NCBI GenBank assembly: GCA_038109305.1
Contig: JAYNIR010000008.1
Coordinates: 62,001 to 126,000 of the forward strand
Length of the DNA: 64,000 nucleotides
Direction of reading: 5' to 3'
Source of the DNA: UBA1479 sp038109305
GTDB taxonomy: Bacteria > Pseudomonadota > Alphaproteobacteria > Rhodospirillales > Casp-alpha2
In this document: in pieces, positions 61,749 to 64,000 of the stretch
Position numbering within the stretch: position 1 is the first letter of the stretch
How the letters are laid out: each line of letters starts with the position of its first letter
Made by a program: the position numbers and the translations under genes
The notes under the pieces: generated by a model
Seen by the model: only the letters and a program-made list of their open reading frames with translations
Told to the model about the DNA's origin: nothing
Databases searched by the model: none

Positions 61749-62681
61749 ATGAGTGCGACAAATTTAGAATTAACGGGCGTATACGCCGCTGTTCTGACCC
61801 CGCAGTTTGCTGACGGCAGCCCCGACCACGGGCGGTTCGCCCAACACTGCAAATGGCTTTTGGCCAATGGCTGCGATGGCCTGGGCATTTTGGGCACGAC
61901 CAGCGAGGCCAATTCGTTTTCAACCGCCGAGCGCCTTGAGATTATGGATAAGCTCGCCGAAAGCGGCGTGCCGACGAAAACGCTGATGCCCGGCACGGGT
62001 TGCTGCGCGGTGCCCGATTCGGTGGCGCTGACCAAGAAGGCGGTCGAAATCGGCGCCACGTCGGTTTTGATGCTGCCGCCGTTCTATTACAAGAACCAGA
62101 CGGACGAGGGTTTGTTCGCGGCGTTTTCCGAGGTCATTCAGAAAGTCGGTTCCGACAAGCTGAAGATCAACCTGTACCATTTCCCGCAGATGTCCGGCGT
62201 CCCGGTGACCATGAAGCTGATCGAAATGCTGCGGCAGGAGTATCCGAAAACCGTGACCGGCATGAAGGACTCTTCCGGTGTTCTGGACAACATGGTCAAG
62301 GCGGCCAAAGACTTCCCGGGTTTCTGCGTGTTTTCCGGCGCGGATGACCTGATGCTGCCGCTGCTGCGCGAAGGCGGCGCCGGGTGCTTCACGGCCTGCG
62401 CCAATATCGCAAGCGACCTGGTCAAGTCGGTCTATTCCGAATACCGGGCCAACGGCGACAGCGCCAAGATCGACGCGTTTCAGGCCCCGGTCGAACGGGT
62501 CCGCAAAATCATCGCCGGATACCCGCTGATCCCGGCCCTTAAGGCGCTGATAGCGCGGCACTGGAACGATGCCGCATGGCTGAACATGCGCGCCCCCGTG
62601 GTCGCCATGGACGATGCAACGACGCAACGTCTGTTCCGGGAATATGACGGCGCAGGCCTCCGCCTGCCGGAAGCCGCTTGA
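61749..62681 (+). CDS. Dihydrodipicolinate synthase family (N-acetylneuraminate lyase superfamily) aldolase
   Basis: 310-aa TIM-barrel class I aldolase. The GILGTTSEANSFSTAER motif (about residue 47) is the DHDPS/NAL binding loop. The Schiff-base Lys is in TVTGMKDSSG (about residue 168) and the catalytic Tyr in INLYHFPQMSG. DapA itself normally has GTTGE in the loop; GTTSE and the lack of lysine-pathway neighbours suggest a different 2-oxoacid substrate. The ATG at 61749 follows GGAGG by 7 bp. Confidence 0.9.
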   Translation: MSATNLELTGVYAAVLTPQFADGSPDHGRFAQHCKWLLANGCDGLGILGTTSEANSFSTAERLEIMDKLAESGVPTKTLMPGTGCCAVPDSVALTKKAVEIGATSVLMLPPFYYKNQTDEGLFAAFSEVIQKVGSDKLKINLYHFPQMSGVPVTMKLIEMLRQEYPKTVTGMKDSSGVLDNMVKAAKDFPGFCVFSGADDLMLPLLREGGAGCFTACANIASDLVKSVYSEYRANGDSAKIDAFQAPVERVRKIIAGYPLIPALKALIARHWNDAAWLNMRAPVVAMDDATTQRLFREYDGAGLRLPEAA

Positions 62682-62690
62682 GGCACGGCC

Positions 62691-63425
62691 TTGGCCGGAC
62701 GACCCCGCGGCCGTATCAGCGGCTTCCTAAGCCTTAAGGCAGAGCCGTTCGGCGATGCCATTCCGGTTCGCATTCAGCGGAACAAACAAGCCAAACGGCT
62801 TATCCTTCGGGCGGATACGGCCCGCGGCGAGGCCGTGGTCACCTGCCCGACTTGGGTCAGCAAGGCGGAAGCGCTAGACTTCGCAACCAATCAGTCGACG
62901 TGGATCGCCCAGCAGATCGCCCAGGCGCCCAAGCCCCGGCCCTTTGCCGCCGGCGCCACCATCCCGTTCTTGGGCCAGGATCATATGATCCGGCATCGGC
63001 CCACCGCGCGCGGTGGGGTGTGGTGGGAAGACGGCGAAATTCACGTGACCGGGCGGATCGAACACTTGCCCCGGCGAGTCGAGGGCTGGCTCAAGCGGGA
63101 AGCCCGCCGCCAGATCGCACCCCGGGTGGCGATCGCCGCCGAGCAATTCCGTGTCAAACCGGGCCGGATCGTCATTCGCGATACGCGGACCCGGTGGGGG
63201 TCTTGCGCATGGGACGGCACGTTGTCGTTTTGCTGGCGACTAGTTCTTGCGCCGGAAGATGTGCTGAATTACGTCGTGGTTCATGAAGTGGCGCATCTGG
63301 CGGAATACAACCACAGCCCCAAGTTCTGGCGGCTGGTTGACCGATTGGTCGATGACGTGCCGCGGCACCGCGAATGGCTGAACGAAAACGGCCCGGCGCT
63401 GCACATGATCGGCACGGCGCCATAA
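62691..63425 (+). CDS. YgjP-type (DUF45) M48-like metallopeptidase
   Basis: 244 aa. The zinc motif is HEVAH in VVVHEVAHLAEYNHSPKFW (about residue 196), with the third His in NHSPKFW. It is preceded by the family segment TRTRWGSCAWDGTLSFCWRL (about residue 163). There is no signal peptide. The start is a TTG at 62691, the first start codon after the previous stop; no ATG or GTG is available before the conserved core. Cytosolic peptidase of unknown target. Confidence 0.88.
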   Translation: MAGRPRGRISGFLSLKAEPFGDAIPVRIQRNKQAKRLILRADTARGEAVVTCPTWVSKAEALDFATNQSTWIAQQIAQAPKPRPFAAGATIPFLGQDHMIRHRPTARGGVWWEDGEIHVTGRIEHLPRRVEGWLKREARRQIAPRVAIAAEQFRVKPGRIVIRDTRTRWGSCAWDGTLSFCWRLVLAPEDVLNYVVVHEVAHLAEYNHSPKFWRLVDRLVDDVPRHREWLNENGPALHMIGTAP

Positions 63426-63487
63426 CCCTGAATTTGCCCGCAAGGTCCGGATAGATCAGGATTCCCAGGGGGTCTATTGTGGGCCCT

Positions 63488-64000
63488 ATGAACCAGATCG
63501 CTAAATCCGCATCGCAATCGGACGCCAGATGGCGGACGGTCGAGACCCGCACCCACGACGCCGATTTCGTCTATGCGGTCAAGACAACCGGCATCTACTG
63601 CCGGTCCGGCTGCGCGTCACGCCTGCCGAGCCAGGGGAACGTACGGTTTTTCGACACCCCCGCCAACGCGGCCCACGCCGGGTTCCGCCCGTGCAAACGA
63701 TGCCGGCCCGATCAGGCCCGGTTTTCCGACCCCAGGATAGCGGCGGTTGCCTAAACTTGCCGAATGATTGAGGACACTGGCGGGCCGGTGACGCTTGACG
63801 CACTCGCGGCGCGGACGGGATACAGCCTGCATCACCTGCAAAGGACGTTCATCGAGGCCGTCGGCATCAGCCCGAAACAATATGGCGACGCACTGAGGGC
63901 CGGGCGCCTTCGGCGTGAACTTCGGCAAGGAAACGGCGTCGCCGATGCCGTGTTCGGCGCCGGGTACGGATCGGCGTCCCGAGTCTATGAAAAATCATCG
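63488..64000 (+). pseudogene. ada: Ada-type methyltransferase regulator, split by an in-frame TAA and cut by the window edge
   Basis: The ATG at 63488 opens the Ada N-terminal zinc domain with the four cysteines in GIYCRSGCAS (about residue 36) and RPCKRCRPD (about residue 67). The frame stops at a TAA at 63752-63754 and continues, in the same frame, with the AraC-type HTH (LDALAARTGYSLHHLQRTF, GVADAVFGAGYGSASRVYE) to the window end. An ATG at 63764 could restart translation. The methylguanine-DNA methyltransferase domain, if present, lies beyond 64000. Confidence 0.7.

Overview
The window is GC-rich chromosomal DNA that is almost fully coding, with many 4-bp ATGA/GTGA overlaps. It looks like a Rhodospirillales-type alphaproteobacterium. 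The signs are a BamF-like DUF3035 lipoprotein gene beside lspA, DUF1244 and DUF3422 genes, a class I lysyl-tRNA synthetase, a plant/alphaproteobacterial-type glutamate-cysteine ligase, a SAM-II riboswitch before metZ, and an S24 repressor gene beside a small conserved gene. The species cannot be told from the sequence. I see no rRNA, tRNA, CRISPR array, insertion sequence or prophage.

Layout. 1-9620 (+): ileS (5' end outside), lspA, DUF3035 lipoprotein, two M16 peptidase subunits, pgi, mutL. 9690-18134: a Rossmann-type unknown, rsmD, an RluB-type pseudouridine synthase, tadA, a DUF6352-like protein, DUF1244, purD, xseA, an M23 peptidase and a GlcG/HbpS-like protein. 18199-24826 (-): a lipid A operon read msbA, DUF374 acyltransferase, waaA, lpxK, lpxL-like, ending in a TauD-family dioxygenase. 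25027-33641: a DinB-fold protein, an MDR oxidoreductase with pmbA, then korA-korB-fpr, which can move 2-oxoglutarate electrons through ferredoxin to NADP, and metZ behind a SAM-II riboswitch. 33842-38131: a small peptidoglycan-binding-like ORF, a decayed frame, DUF3422, tldD. 38132-42971: lysK, gshA, rsmE, ubiA. 42959-48809: two decayed small genes, an S24 repressor with a putative operator, ubiD, a GAF-HD-GYP protein coupled to an unknown. 48990-61182: a TPR membrane protein and a cobalamin cluster (cbiX, cobH/cbiC, cobL/cbiET, cobI/cbiL, a cbiG-cobJ fusion, cobM/cbiF, cobK/cbiJ, cbiD, cobB/cbiA), with a formate/nitrite transporter remnant and an SCO1 gene inside it. 61237-64000: a YcgN-type cysteine-cluster protein, a DHDPS-family aldolase, a YgjP-type metallopeptidase, and the start of ada.

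The main departures from an ordinary core region are as follows. At least four genes are interrupted by in-frame stops or one-base shifts: 34424-35066, 43271-43633, 58490-59086 and 63488-64000. A fifth frame, 42959-43270, looks like a remnant. The metZ leader has three segments that can form two mutually exclusive terminator-like hairpins downstream of the SAM-II aptamer. The S24 repressor gene appears leaderless, with a dyad over its promoter. The HD-GYP protein has a large insertion and a translationally coupled partner of unknown function.

The longest stretches without an intact gene are 34409-35142 and 42972-43774, both mostly decayed coding sequence. The 256 bp at 27927-28182 and the 286 bp at 46002-46287 hold only presumed promoters; I see no RNA element in either.
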